This document shows positions 35,197 to 46,507 of a stretch of 64,000 nt of DNA, piece after piece. A program made the translations under genes and the position numbers. Within the stretch, counting starts at the first letter, position 1. Every line of letters begins with the position of its first letter. The DNA is from Nannochloropsis oceanica. Lineage: Eukaryota; Sar; Eustigmatophyceae; Eustigmatales; Monodopsidaceae. A model generated the notes under the pieces. It saw nothing but the letters and a program-made list of their open reading frames with translations, did no database searches and was not told the DNA's origin. Where the stretch lies: NCBI GenBank assembly GCA_004519485.1, contig CP038106.1:569501-633500 (forward strand). The letters run 5' to 3'.

Positions 35197-35971
35197 GTTT
35201 ACTTTGGGGGGGCCGGGGGTGGTGGAGAGGGAGTCGTGGGCTGGAAGGAGGGAGATGGGAGATACGACTGGGGCTTGCCGCGGGACGATTAGGTTGTGGC
35301 GGGCACTGCTGGAAAGGTGTTCGAGACGATGCTTTCTGGCGTCCACAGCGTCAAGTCAAACTGTGTGCGGAGAATGGGGATGGGGTGGGGAGGCGAGTCA
35401 GAGGAAGGCAGGGTTGTCGATCTCATGACATGCTCCAGCAGTTGCTCGCGGCAAGTATTGCCTCACTCCTCCTGCCATGGTCACACATAACTTGTCTGTC
35501 TCAAGCATGCCAAGAACCAGAGGAGGAGAAATGCATGAGAAAAGATACAGCTCGCAATGGCCTGGGACTGGTGGGAGCTTGATACGAATTGCTCATGATG
35601 ACATATGAGACACAGACCTTCGCGCATCGTAAAGCTTCCCAAAAAAGTCCCATCACTTTCCATCCGAAGGGGCGATAAGCAGACACTGTCTGTGTGAACA
35701 TGCTTGTGGACAAATCCACCACCACCACAGTGCAGAACCACTTATTAAATTCTTGGCGCAGGTTTTTTTTTTAGCTATCCTCTCCCTTGGCTGGCAGTCT
35801 TGAAACCTTAAAACCTCTCCTGATTTTTTACGCGTGCCCGGGCCACGCGCCTTGACAAAGCAGATGCCTGACAACTTCCCCCGTCCATGTTTGACAGACT
35901 TCACCCACGCACTCACCACTCCACCTGTAATTTTGTTGAACAAAGGCCACTGTTTCGCCCTTACAACTACA
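35197..35971. promoter_or_regulatory. Shared upstream region, PAM16 and ChaN-like gene
   Basis: About 775 bases lie between divergent starts. Minus-strand frames here are short and unremarkable. No gene is recognised. Confidence 0.4.
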
Positions 35972-37315
35972 ATGGGTCTGCCAGGCTCGCAACGCCTTCG
36001 CCGCTGTCAAAAGCCTTCCACTATGCCTACCTCCTATCTGCTGCAGGCCATGCTACTGCTCCTCTTGTGGCACACGCCCCTGGCATTGGCCTTCACCCTG
36101 CCTGCCTCGTCCTACCTCAAAATGGCCCTGAAGCCGGACTCCCCCTCTCCCTTGACCGCCGTCTCACGCTCGGACCTGTTCAAGGGTGTGGGCCTCGCTG
36201 GCTTGGGTGCGGCAGGAATCACTGGGGCAGGCATTACAGTTAAGTCCGCCCAGGCTGAAGCTGACATGGTCGTGCGGCGTCCCATTTTGTCCGAACGCAT
36301 CTTCGACACGAAGAGGCGCTCGTTCTTGCCGGCCGAGATTAATCGCTTAATGCACAACAAGGCTCTGGACCAGCGGGTGGTTTGTATTGGGGAGGTTCAC
36401 AATGATGGGCTCCAGCACTACGCCGAGTACTCCATCTTGCAAGCCGTCCACAAACGCCGAGGTGCTGCGGGTTTGACCGTGGGTCTGGAGATGTTCTATC
36501 GACAACATCAGCCGATTCTGGATGAGTACGTCTTCGGGAAAGGCACGCTGGCCTCGCTGAAGGAGGACACGAAATGGGATAAGACCTGGGGGCACAAAAT
36601 GGCGTATTATGCGAAAATTTTTCAGTATGCAAAAGCGAATGGCATTCGTCTCTGCGGCCTTAATGTACCTCAGCCGGTGGTACAAGTGGTGAGGCAGTTG
36701 GGTTTGGAGCACATCCCTGAGGATCTGCGACGGCGGTTGCCGGCGGTGGTGGATTTGAGGTACATAATGGAGGGAGGAGGGAGAGAGGGAATGCATTAGG
36801 AAAGGATTGGAGGGTTGAATCGTGTGTCCCATGCTATTGTCTTACTACTCCCAGCGAGCCCAATCATTTCACCCGGCCCTCCCTTCATCTCATTCATACC
36901 CACCCACCCACACTCACACAGCAACGTTGCCCACCGCGAGGACTTCCTGGCGACGATGCGGTACTTTTCGCGTTTCCACGGGGGGGGCAGCAACGGGGGC
37001 GGGATCCCCGAGGAGGCATTGGAGCGACTCTACGAAGCCCAAACGCTGTGGGACGAATATATGGCCGAAAGCGCCGTGCAAGTCCTGGAGGCCAATGCCG
37101 GTTCGCGGATGATCGTCTTGGCGGGAACAAACCATATCCAGAACAGATATGGCGTGCCTGATCGCATTACCCGCCGCTTGGGAGGGCAGCCGGTGTTCAC
37201 CATTTTGCCCGTCTCGGTGGAGTTTGACGCGTTGACCTCCTTGCCGAAAATCGGGGATGGGGAAAGTTTCTCCCCGAAGGTGGGGGATTGGATGTACTTC
37301 ATTGAGAAGGCCTGA
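35972..37315 (+). CDS. ChaN-like haem-binding protein, probably thylakoid lumen
   Basis: Exons are 35972-36759 and 36922-37315 (phase 2), giving 393 aa. A second ATG at 36023 starts just before the signal peptide (YLLQAMLLLLLWHTPLALA, then FTLP), so phenylalanine again marks the plastid cleavage site. A further hydrophobic stretch, LFKGVGLAGLGAAGITGAG, ends in AQAEA and looks like a thylakoid transfer signal, giving a three-part presequence. The mature protein has GEVHNDGLQHYAEY, TVGLEMFYRQHQPILDEY and, near the end, LAGTNHIQNRYGVPDRI. These are the family motifs (PF04187, ChaN/DUF399). Bacterial ChaN binds haem and is linked to iron uptake. A lumenal haem or tetrapyrrole role is inferred, not shown. 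Confidence 0.83.
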
Positions 37316-38674
37316 AGGGGGGAGGGAAGGTGGCAAGGAGCGGAGGGAAGTTGAAGAAGAGAAAGGCCAAGCTCTGTCTATGGTGTAGATATTTTGGAGG
37401 AAATCTAGAATAAGGAATGGTTTCTATTTTTGTACCAGTGGTTTGTGTCCGTGCCTAAGTGGAGAAATCATAGACCTGTTGGGAACCTGGTGAAATAATA
37501 TTGCCTTGGCCGAGAGAGGGAGGGAATAATGATGAAGCGGGAGCGCTTCAACCTTTGAGTTTTTCCGGTTGGCTGTAATGTGACGGACAGGAGGCAGGCT
37601 GAAGGATGAAGGGGGGTGTCGAGATGGCTTATGTGTCTCGACGGGTTAGATCAAGAGTGTGAGTGTCAAGAAGAAGGGAGGACTTAAAATTTTCGGATAG
37701 GCAGGTAATGTTATATGTGTAAAAAAAACATGATACGGGATGTTTTAAACAGAAATATCGCGGAAGCTCGGTAGTGTAAGCTTGAGGGAGAAGGAAGGAT
37801 AGATGGACAGTGTACATGAAGGGCGTATTCTGTGAAATTATATTGACCACGCAGGAAAGAAAATGAGTCGGGCGGTGATGGTTCGTGGAAAAAGAAGAGT
37901 AAGTGTGTCTATACCAGCCTCGAAGTCATGTCATGACTGGGAGTTTTTCTGATTTCTGTACGACGCAACAGAGACCTTTAACCACAGCGCTCAAGGATCT
38001 GGATCCGTCGTTATGCGCTCGGCACCAAGCAATGCATGTAGCCCACACCAAATGCCCTATGCAAGGTACCAAAAGAAAGGAATTATAATCGTGCCGACGA
38101 TTGTTTGCAGTTCTTGATACGAGATATGCCCTGTGAGATTACCAATTTCATGGTTATATGCATGTCGGGCTCGAATGTAGATGTAATATGTACAAAAATA
38201 TGCCCGAGCGCAAATTAAGGTTGCCTTGTTCGACGTAGAAATGAAAAGCGAAGGTCGCTTTACGAGTACGGAGCTTTGACGTAGTTGAAAATGCTCCGCT
38301 TGCTGCCACCAGCCAGGAAGTTGAAAGCTTCAGAGACCCATCGATTCCGGAAAATGTTGACTTTTCTTGTCTCGTTGTTAATCATTTTTTTTATTTTTTT
38401 TTAAACCTAAAAAGTATCCGCGATGATGGATGATGGTGGTCGTCACGACAGCACGTCGTCGCAGCTCCCTTTTGGTTTTGGCCCTCCTGTTGTGATTGAG
38501 GCAACTCAATGTGCTTGGCTTTTTGTCAACTGACTGAAAGCTGGCAATCTCACGCTCCATTATATCCATATATATACGCAGGCCGCCCTTTCTGGTGCAT
38601 CTGCCAAGTCAAGTGGTCCATCAATTCTTCGCATCTAATACCGCGCCCCACAGAGCCCATCTCGAACAACAATC
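37316..38674. other. Spacer between the ChaN-like gene and NAR1
   Basis: About 1.36 kb lies between two plus-strand genes. The left part would be the 3' end of the ChaN-like gene. The right part includes an AT-rich T run near 38386 and a TATATATA near 38568, about 100 bases before the NAR1 start, which is a possible promoter element. No gene is seen. Confidence 0.45.
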
Positions 38675-39889
38675 ATGAAGTTCACGACCTGCCTCGGTAC
38701 GTATGCCGACCTTTAAGTTAGGGCATGTATCTGACATATTTGCCTTAATCTCTGGGCTCGGACGAAGCTCACTCCATCCCACAATCCTCCCGACAGCGCT
38801 CGCCATGTGCATGGCATCAGCCTCCACCTCGGCTTCCTTCTTTCCCAGCACAAACACAAAAAAGCAAACAATGAGCGTACCCCCCCCGGCTCGCCGTCTC
38901 CTGACCAAGGTCCGCGGTGGGAGCGACTCGTCCATTGTCGTCCAGCCCCTCATGAAAGCCCCCGCTGAAGCCTACAAGACCGTCCTAACCCTTGGTATCA
39001 AGAAAGCCAACCAACCGGCCAGTAAGATATTGTTGCTCGGCCTCGTCGCGGGAATGCAGGTCGGAATCGGCGCTGCCATGGCCGTGGCGACTCTGGGTGG
39101 GGTGCCTCTGCTCCAAGAGCAAAACCCAGCGCTCGCCAAAGTCCTGTTTGGTATTGTCGGCCTCCCGTGCTCCCTCCTCCTGGTTGTAGCCACAGGCTCG
39201 GAGCTGTTTACCGGGAATACCGCGATGGTCGGCACAGCATTTTTCGAAGGTAAAGTCTCGCGACAGCAGCTGGCCAAATCGTGGGGATGCTCTTACCTGG
39301 GTAACCTGTTGGGGGCGTCTTTCCTCGCCATCCTATGCAATTATGCCGGAGTCTTTTCGCAAGCTGCGGGCACCTTTACGGCGGTGGCAGATGCAAAGGC
39401 TTCCCTGCCGTTTGGTGTGGCGGTTGCGAGGGGCATTGTGTGTAACTGGCTGGTCTGCAGCGCCGTGTGGTGCTCCACTGCCGCGGCTGATTTGGTGTCC
39501 AAGGCGGTGGCGATTCTGATGATCATCACGATTTTTGCGGCGCTCGGTTTTGAGCATTCGATTGCCAATATGTTTGTGGGACCATTTGGGGCGTTACAGA
39601 AGAGCTCGCGCACGAGCTTTCTCAAGTTCTTCTTCAAGAACCTGGTGAGTATTTATTCGCCTTCTCATTATGTCCCTCGATCTACTTACCTATTCAACTT
39701 CCGTTTCCCTCCCTTTCTCCCGCCGCGCCTACCTTTCCCTCCACCTTTTTTACCTCATAGGTGCCCGTCACGATTGGCAACATCATCGGCGGCTCGTTAT
39801 TGATGGCAGGAACGCAGCACCTTGCTTTCGGGGGCAAGAACATGGTGAGCCCACCCTCCTCCTCTTCCTCGGATAAGAAGCGGGAGTGA
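38675..39889 (+). CDS. NAR1: Plastid formate/nitrite transporter (NAR1 type)
   Basis: FNT-family channels pass nitrite or formate; algal NAR1 brings nitrite into the plastid for reduction to ammonium. Exons are 38675-38696, 38797-39644 and 39761-39889, giving 332 aa. The 22-base first exon encodes the start of the signal peptide, which continues as CLALAMCMASASTSASFFPS. Six membrane helices follow. Family signatures include GSELFTGNTAM, WGCSYLGNLLGA, ARGIVCNWLVCSAVW, GFEHSIANMF and PVTIGNIIGGSL. The C-terminus is a short Ser/Lys tail. Substrate preference between nitrite and formate cannot be fixed from sequence, but plastid targeting favours nitrite. Confidence 0.92.
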
Positions 39890-40921
39890 ATCGGTGACCC
39901 TGATGGGGGGCAAACAGAAGAAGAAAACTGCCAAGACGATAACAGCAGCACCAGTAGCAGCAGTAGCAGCGAGCAGGGAATATCGGTTTGGGGCTCCAGG
40001 GAGGAAGGGAGTGGAGGTGAAGAAAATGGTTTGGGCTTGGGGAGGGACACGCTGAAGCACGAAGGGGTAGTAGAGCCCCCGCCCTTGTCACAGTTGCATT
40101 CTCCTTCGACCTCCTCATCTCTTCCTGATTTTCAAGGAACAGCGCAATTTTAGCAACGAACGAAGGAGACGGAGCGGAATGACAACGATGAGAGGGACCA
40201 GCAGGGGGGGCAGGGAGTGAATGAGGGAAGGAAGCAGATAACAAAATATAGAGGGCGCCGAGTTTTATTAAGAATGTATTAATAGCCCCTAGATAGTGAG
40301 TGAGTAGCGGTAATCTATATGCCTGTGGTGCTTGACGAGTGTGTGTGTACGTGTGCGTAACTCTGTGTGTCTCTGACCGAGAATTAGAAAATGAGAAAAT
40401 TGCGCGAGCGTCTGGGTGTTTTTAGTGTGCGTGTGTGTGTTGTGCCTGTCGATGACTCGCTTTCTGTCTCAGTGTGTTGTGATGACCTTATCGTTAACTT
40501 AAGTGTATGTGTGTGTTGTGCCTGTCGATGACTCGCTATCTGTGTCTGAGTATTGTGATGATCATCTGGTGGTTCACTTTAGTGTTTGTGTGAATGTTAT
40601 GCCTGTCGATGACTCGCTACATGTGTCTCTGTGTGTTTTCATGATCTGGTTGTTCACGTCATTTATTCTGCATGCATCGGAATAGATGATGACGACGTGG
40701 TGCCCGCACCACATCACACCAAAGGACTCATGCAAATCAAAAGCAACCTTTTTGGAAAAGAAGAAGTCGTAGTGGTATAAAAAGAAGGGGCAAGAGACAA
40801 GAAAACGACAAAAGGAGCAAGAAAAGCAACAGCAAGAAACTCCACACATCTACGTTTTCTTTCTCACCCCTCCCTTTTCATACGCTACTGCCAAAAACAC
40901 ATTTCCACACTTAACGTAAGA
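39890..40921. other. Tail-to-tail spacer with tandem repeats
   Basis: This spacer lies between NAR1 and the aldo-keto reductase. The left part is purine-rich. The right part holds a three-copy tandem repeat (listed separately), followed by a purine-rich stretch near the reductase 3' end. No gene is seen. Confidence 0.5.
40420..40670. repeat. Three-copy tandem repeat, period about 76-81 bp
   Basis: The core CCTGTCGATGACTCGCT starts at 40445, 40521 and 40602. Each copy is preceded by a TG-rich stretch containing AGTGT and followed by CTGTGTCT-like sequence, and copies 2 and 3 share a GATCTGGT..GTTCAC motif. The copies have diverged by substitutions and small indels. Confidence 0.85.
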
Positions 40922-42095
40922 CTATAATTCGTCCGTCTGCACCTTCCAGGGCTCCTCCCCATCCAGCCCCCGCATCTCCTCCATCTCCCCCTCACTCAAC
41001 ACTACCCCCAGCCCTCCTTCATGCTTGGGCAACAAACGGGCCAACTCTTCTATATGCTCCACTTGTGTCGAGCGGGGAATGACCGCTACTCCCTCCTGTA
41101 ATGCCCAGGTCAGGACCAGCAAGGCCGCGCTAATATTGTGCCGTTTCGCCAGCCGTTGGACCACTGGGTGAGACAGGACAGGGTTCTTTCCTCCTTTTCT
41201 TTCTCCTTGAGCAGAAGACTGGTGCTGCCATTGAGACCCTAGAGTCGAGTAACTCGTGTACAACACCCCACGAGCCTTACACCAAGCACGCACCTCCCTG
41301 TCCTGTCGGAGAGGGTCCATATGATTCTGCACCACATGCACGGGCACTCTTGCTGTTGCCGACAAAGCCTCCAGCTGGCTAACATTAAAATTAGACACGC
41401 CAATCGCGCGGACCTTTTCCAATTCGTAAAGCTTTTCCAATGCCCGCCAGGCGTCAAAAAATGTGCCACGTTCTGGGTCAGGCTGACAGAGACCGGTCCA
41501 GTCTGAGCAATCAGAGGTGTGAAGGAGCAAGAGGTCGACGTAATCCGTGCGGAGCTGCCCAAGGGAAGTCATTACGGTATCAGGATCTTCGAAAGAGATG
41601 AGTGTTTGCTCGTACCCAAAATTGCGTGGGTGAACCTTGGTGACGAGGAAGATATCTTTTCGTGGAAGCATGGAGGCTGCGATGCTTTTGGAGATGGCTG
41701 CCTCGTTGTACCATTCAGTAGCTTGGGCAGTATCGATGTGCTGTGTTCAGGGAGTAGGCGGAAAGGAGAAGAAGGGAGGATGAGGATAGTCAAAGATATG
41801 CCCTTAATTTCTCAAGCTTCATTTCATGTCCTCCATCCTCCCTCCCTCGCCCCTTCCCCCTCATTCACTGCAAACTTACTCGGAACCCCAACATGAGGGC
41901 GTAGAGTGGAGCTGATTCTTGGAGATCTCCCAACCCTGCAGTGCCAAATCCCACTAGCGGCATGTCAACGCGGTTGAGAAGTCGAAAGCTGCCAGGCGGT
42001 GCCGCTGCTGTTGATTCTTCTCGGACTGCAGCCGTCATGGTGGTGCTACTGAGGGCTAGGAAGAGGATGACCAAGGATGGATTCGTCATGCTCAT
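40922..42095 (-). CDS. Aldo-keto reductase
   Basis: This is an NADPH-dependent reductase of carbonyl compounds with a (beta/alpha)8 barrel. Exons are 41880-42095 and 40922-41740, phase 0, giving 344 aa. MTNPSLVILFLALSSTT is a probable signal peptide, so it may enter the secretory pathway or plastid. The barrel opens with MPLVGFGTAGLGD. Catalytic residues are visible: Asp in HIDTAQA, Tyr in EWYNEAA, Lys in FLVTKVHP and His in LLLLHTSD. Further family motifs are KVRAIGVSNFN and VQNHMDPL, with VAVIPRST for cofactor binding. The substrate is unknown. It diverges from NCBP1 with a spacer of about 360 bases. Confidence 0.88.
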
Positions 42096-42454
42096 AAGTG
42101 GTGGATGTTTTACTCTCGACGCGCTCGCCCGGACACAACAAGCCGGCGGCCCTTGTGCTTGTCCTTGTGCTTGTCCTACAAGTGGTGCGTGCATTTAGAG
42201 TGGTGATCAATCAAGCTTCTAAAACGTGCTGGCGTTCGCTTCGATGATTCTCGAGCGATTTTCTCGAGCGAGTGCCGATGATGCAGCGAAGACCGATGAT
42301 TACAATATCACCATCTCCTCCTCCCCTCTCCACCACCACACCATTCACCAGACTCTCCCGTCCCCCACAACCACAACAACAATAGAAAGCTAGTACCATC
42401 ATACGCCAAGCTGAAGCTTGCAACAGCAGCAGCAACAGCACCGCCAGCACTAGC
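42096..42454. promoter_or_regulatory. Shared upstream region, aldo-keto reductase and NCBP1
   Basis: About 360 bases lie between divergent starts. The right end is CA/CAG-rich and is probably the NCBP1 5' untranslated region. Confidence 0.45.
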
Positions 42455-45244
42455 ATGAGCCACTACGGCGGCGGAAACTACGGACCACCGCAGGGAGGCG
42501 GAAGAGGCGGGTATCAAGGAGGAGGCGGCGACCGCAAACGTTACCGTGGGGACGACTACCAGGGCGGCGGTGGAGGAGGTAGAGGTGGGCACTATGGCGG
42601 AAGTGGGGGTGGTGGGCGCTATCGTAGCGGCGGTGGTGGACGGCACCAAGACCGTCGAGGGGGAGACAGGGGCCCGCCGGCCAAGAAGCCCAAGACCAAG
42701 GAGGACGAGATCAAGGCGCAGATGAAAGCACTCTTGGTGCGTGTCGGGGACTTCCATCACATAAGCACATCACTTTCGAGTCTGGAAGAGAACGTCGAGG
42801 GGTTGGCGGGGGCGTTGGGGGACGAGCTGGCAACTTTTGGGGACTTTGTCGCTGACTTTGTCTTGACGGCTGCGGGACAATTGTCGTTACAAACCCCTGT
42901 GTACGCCACCCTGGTGGGGTTGCTTAATGCACGCGACGAGGAGTTCGGGGCAAAGGTAGTTAAGGGCGGTGCGGTGCGGTTGGACGCGATGATTCGGCAG
43001 GGTCGGTGGGTGAACGCCAAGCTGGTGTTGCGCTTTCTGGCCGAGTTGGTCAACGCGCGTGTGGTCAAGGCAGATGGAGAGGGAAGCCTAGGTGAGCTCC
43101 TGACAACGTTGCTGGGGCCTTTGAATGAGCCCGATGAAACTGTTCCGCCGGCGAGGAAAGATTTGTACTTGTACTTGGTTGTCTCGGTGTTGCCGTGGGT
43201 GTGGGATGCCTTGGCGAAGGAGTGGCCTGATGGATTACCTGCACTATTGGAGACGGCTTTTGCTTATGGGGATCGACGTGTGCCTTTGTTCAAAAAGCAG
43301 GGCGTGCGGTGCGTGCTTGAGGCTGGCTTGGACGACGAGGATGAGGAGAAAGATGACGAGTCAGAGCCGGCGCAAGATTCGATTCAAACGGCTCTGGGGG
43401 TAGCGAAGGCCCTGGCTGCCACCCTGGACGAAGCTCAAGAATCCATTGAAATCAACTCCATAGTCAAGCCGTGGAGGAGCGTCAAAGACGATCTCGCCCA
43501 AGGCATCCGACACACCATCCCCATCATCGTTCTGCCAGACCCTGACCCCCCCGCCTTAGCCGCAGGCGCCTTCCCCCTCCCCCTCCACCCCTGCTTCGCG
43601 GAGTTCGATCTTTTCGATGCAGAGAGCGGCGGACAAGCTGCCTCCGTTGCTGCCCTCGGTGAAATCGAGCGCTGGGTCCTCCGAGAGTACCTCAAGGACA
43701 GCCTTGTGACCTTCCGCCCATTTGTCAATGAAGCAGGGAACAAGCGAGGCTCCTTTGTCGCTGAAGTCGAACAGCTTTATTCTATCTCTTACCTTGCCCC
43801 TCCCGATGTTGCCACGGAGCACCTCGTTGCCGAGGCCTTGCTCCTGTGGCTGCTGCAGCGTCCAGGACGTGACTTGGCGTACCTCCATCGGTTGTTGCTT
43901 CAAGTGGTCCAGACGCCCAAGGCGGCCGGCTCCTTGGCATTAGGGCTGCATTTATTGTTTCAAGACAATTTGGACGTGCTAGATCACGGGGCAATCGTGC
44001 AGCTGGCGGATTGGTTTGGCGCCCACTTAACCAACACCTCGTTTGTCTTCCCCTACTGGGATGCGTGGGCGGGGCTGCTTGCGGAGCAGGAGGGGGAGGA
44101 GGGAGGGGAAGATAGCCCACAGCAGTTTTTCTTGAGACGGGTGTTGGACGTGGCAGCGAGGCAGACTTATGTGGCAAAGGTGAAGGAGCACGTCCCTTCC
44201 TCCCTGCATGCGTATGTGCCCGGGGACCCTTACTCCCTGTCACCGTACCTCGCGCGTGAGGCGGCGGTGGAGGAGAACGTGGAGACAGATTCGCCCCCGA
44301 CTCGTATCTTGAAGGAGCTGGTACGTCACTTTCGGGCTGTGCTACAGGGAGAGATCTCTCCGAGCGAGGTACAAGACTGGCTCGATAATGTCGCCAATCC
44401 TCCTGCAGAGCTTGCGGCGAGGGATCCGTATTGGAGAGTGACGTTGGTGACGCATGCCTTGTCGAGGATTAGCGACGACACGGTGGCACACTTGCCGGCG
44501 TTGCTTGAAAAGTGCTTGGGCTGGTTCAGGGTATTGTTTGAAGCGGACGAGCACCAGCTTAGGATGGTGGAGGCCTTTTCGGAGGTTTGGGTTGGGTCGC
44601 CACAGATGTTGCTGTTGGCGTTGAATGCCGTGATGAGGATGCATATGGTGTTGCCGGTTAATGTCATGGGGTGGTTGGTGAGACCGGAGGTGGCAAGGAG
44701 GTATGGCAGGGATGGGTTGTACTGTGATTTGTTTTCGGACGCCATCGACAGGTCTTTGGAATCGGTCGCCGTGTACGGTGAGTTGATTAAGAGGGCATTG
44801 GGACCTCATCCACCTGTGGCTGAACAGGGTGAGGAGGCACGGGCGAGGCAATTGGCGGGGGAGGAGACGATGGAGCATGGAGTGGTGGCAGTTGAAAATG
44901 CGCAGGATTTGGTTTTGGAGCTGGTGGAGGGGTTATGCAAGGTCTTGGCAGAGGGGTTGGGATCGGAGGAGGAAAAGGGAAAGGAGTGGGTGAGGGCGGG
45001 ATTGAGTTATTTGAGGGGGAGTTTGCAGACGTTTTTGAAGTTGGAGGAGAAGGGGGTGAATAGGGCGATTCCCGGGACGGAGGCTGTCTTTGACATGGAG
45101 AAGGTGGAGGAGGCGGTGGGGGATCTGGAGGCGGTGCCCGCTGCGTTGCAGGAAGTGCTGAAGGATTCACGGAGATATGTGGAGGAGAGGCAGGTTTTGG
45201 GGGGAGGATTTTCTCATGGGCAGGTGTTCACTGATGAGGAGTAA
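42455..45244 (+). CDS. NCBP1: Nuclear cap-binding protein subunit 1 (CBP80)
   Basis: CBP80 is the large subunit of the nuclear cap-binding complex and links capped RNA to splicing, export and decay. It is a single uninterrupted exon of 929 aa. Residues 1-75 are an RGG/Gly-rich, RNA-binding-like extension followed by PPAKKPKTKEDE, a probable nuclear signal. The MIF4G-like helical repeats follow, with SLEENVEGLAGAL, QTPVYATLVGLLN and KLVLRFLAELVNARVV, then SVLPWVWDALAKEWPD. Later segments include DSLVTFRPFVNEAG, a third helical domain around AVMRMHMVLPVNVMGWLVRP, and a C-terminal helical region ending in FSHGQVFTDEE. The Gly-rich N-terminus is unusual for the family. The absence of introns over 2.8 kb confirms good assembly here. 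Confidence 0.9.
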   Translation: MSHYGGGNYGPPQGGGRGGYQGGGGDRKRYRGDDYQGGGGGGRGGHYGGSGGGGRYRSGGGGRHQDRRGGDRGPPAKKPKTKEDEIKAQMKALLVRVGDFHHISTSLSSLEENVEGLAGALGDELATFGDFVADFVLTAAGQLSLQTPVYATLVGLLNARDEEFGAKVVKGGAVRLDAMIRQGRWVNAKLVLRFLAELVNARVVKADGEGSLGELLTTLLGPLNEPDETVPPARKDLYLYLVVSVLPWVWDALAKEWPDGLPALLETAFAYGDRRVPLFKKQGVRCVLEAGLDDEDEEKDDESEPAQDSIQTALGVAKALAATLDEAQESIEINSIVKPWRSVKDDLAQGIRHTIPIIVLPDPDPPALAAGAFPLPLHPCFAEFDLFDAESGGQAASVAALGEIERWVLREYLKDSLVTFRPFVNEAGNKRGSFVAEVEQLYSISYLAPPDVATEHLVAEALLLWLLQRPGRDLAYLHRLLLQVVQTPKAAGSLALGLHLLFQDNLDVLDHGAIVQLADWFGAHLTNTSFVFPYWDAWAGLLAEQEGEEGGEDSPQQFFLRRVLDVAARQTYVAKVKEHVPSSLHAYVPGDPYSLSPYLAREAAVEENVETDSPPTRILKELVRHFRAVLQGEISPSEVQDWLDNVANPPAELAARDPYWRVTLVTHALSRISDDTVAHLPALLEKCLGWFRVLFEADEHQLRMVEAFSEVWVGSPQMLLLALNAVMRMHMVLPVNVMGWLVRPEVARRYGRDGLYCDLFSDAIDRSLESVAVYGELIKRALGPHPPVAEQGEEARARQLAGEETMEHGVVAVENAQDLVLELVEGLCKVLAEGLGSEEEKGKEWVRAGLSYLRGSLQTFLKLEEKGVNRAIPGTEAVFDMEKVEEAVGDLEAVPAALQEVLKDSRRYVEERQVLGGGFSHGQVFTDEE

Positions 45245-45856
45245 AGAAGGAGCGTAGTGTGGGAGGGAATATGGAAGATTAGAGGAAGGTGATGTAAGAA
45301 GCAGTAAAGTGTGGAAGGGTGAAAGAGGGGGATATAAAGAACAAAAGCAATGGATAACATTTGAAGATTGAGAGTGCTATTTTGTACGTCCTGACGTGAT
45401 TTTATTTGTGTAAGTTTGTTGCTGTTGGAGGCCGACTCTTGCGGCTCGGATCGTGGCCAAACCGGTTCTCGAGGCTCGAGGCTCGAGCACACTTTTTCCA
45501 TGACCAATAATTATCATTATTACGCCTAAGCTGTAAAGTTAAGTAACAGATTTTCAACCTATGATTGTAAATGGCTGTGTACAAATCCGAAAAATGCCCC
45601 TGGAAGGCTCAGAAGGCCCCAATGAGGTATAATAGGGAACGAGAAACACAATTAAAGTCCTCGATCAATCGTGATGATACCATTCCAAAAACCCACAGCT
45701 CTGGGAGCATGCGAAGCAGCCCATGCCAACAAGCAGAACACAATCGAAAGGCATGCTTGGTGGGATTGGCGGGGTTTTGTCTTGTTGTCATGGTAGAATT
45801 CGGTCAGCAAGTGCCTCATCCATCTCTTTCTCTTTCCCTCCCTTGACCAGGCAACC
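45245..45856. other. Spacer between NCBP1 and a small membrane-protein gene
   Basis: About 610 bases. A short triplicated CTCGAGG motif lies at about 45468-45488. A pyrimidine-rich stretch ending in CCAG at about 45850, just before the next ATG, may be a splice acceptor of a 5' untranslated intron. No gene is seen. Confidence 0.45.
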
Positions 45857-46507
45857 ATGACGATGGGGGCGGGCCTTTTCGGGGCCTCCTTGGGCATCTT
45901 CGTCAAGATGGCCAGCAACAGCATGCGCAAGATACCACTTCGACGAGGTAAATAATTGGTAGTTGGTGGAGTGGGGGCGTGGGATCGGGTGGGAGAAAGC
46001 TACAGGAGAGGAGCCAAGTCAGGCAGGAAAGCGAAGGACTTCTGGGTACGCCCTAGTAGCCGCACGCGTAGCCCTGCACCAGATTAAAGAACACCCCCTT
46101 TGGTAGAAAAAGACGAGTAGCATGTGGGCTGCAAGCGGATTTCAGAGCGAGAAAGGGTTGGTAGAAATGGTGGACATCCCTAGCCCACCTGCGGGTCTCA
46201 TGATGCGACTACATGCATGCCCTCACCTTCAAGAAACATAGCATTGCGTGATTGCCAACACCCAAGAATCCAGATGACTCACCAAAATATATTCTGCTCC
46301 TCAACTCCTTTCCCTCCCCTTCTTTCGAACAAAACAGAGCCGTGGGACTACCCCTTGTTCATGATAGTGGGCACATGGGTGGGGTACAAGTACGTCTCGC
46401 TGGAAGCGAGTCTGACGGAGCGGGTGAACGAGAAGCGGGCCGCATTGGAGAAGCCTCCTGTGGAACTGGGTGGGATTATGACGACGCTCAAGAAGGCGGC
46501 GGAGTAA
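45857..46507 (+). CDS. Small membrane protein, possibly mitochondrial
   Basis: Exons are 45857-45947 and 46338-46507 (phase 1, an intron of 390 bases), giving 86 aa. The N-terminal segment GAGLFGASLGIFVKMASNSM is a moderately hydrophobic helix, and DYPLFMIVGTWVGYKYVSLE a second. A charged helix (ASLTERVNEKRAALEK) and a short tail follow. The size and layout suggest a small subunit of a membrane complex, perhaps respiratory, but I do not recognise a family. The intron is long compared with the coding part and with other introns here. Confidence 0.65.

Noticed and set aside
35834-35971. Upstream extension of the ChaN-like frame.
   Set aside because: It has no ATG, and the signal peptide sits much further downstream, so it is more likely leader sequence.
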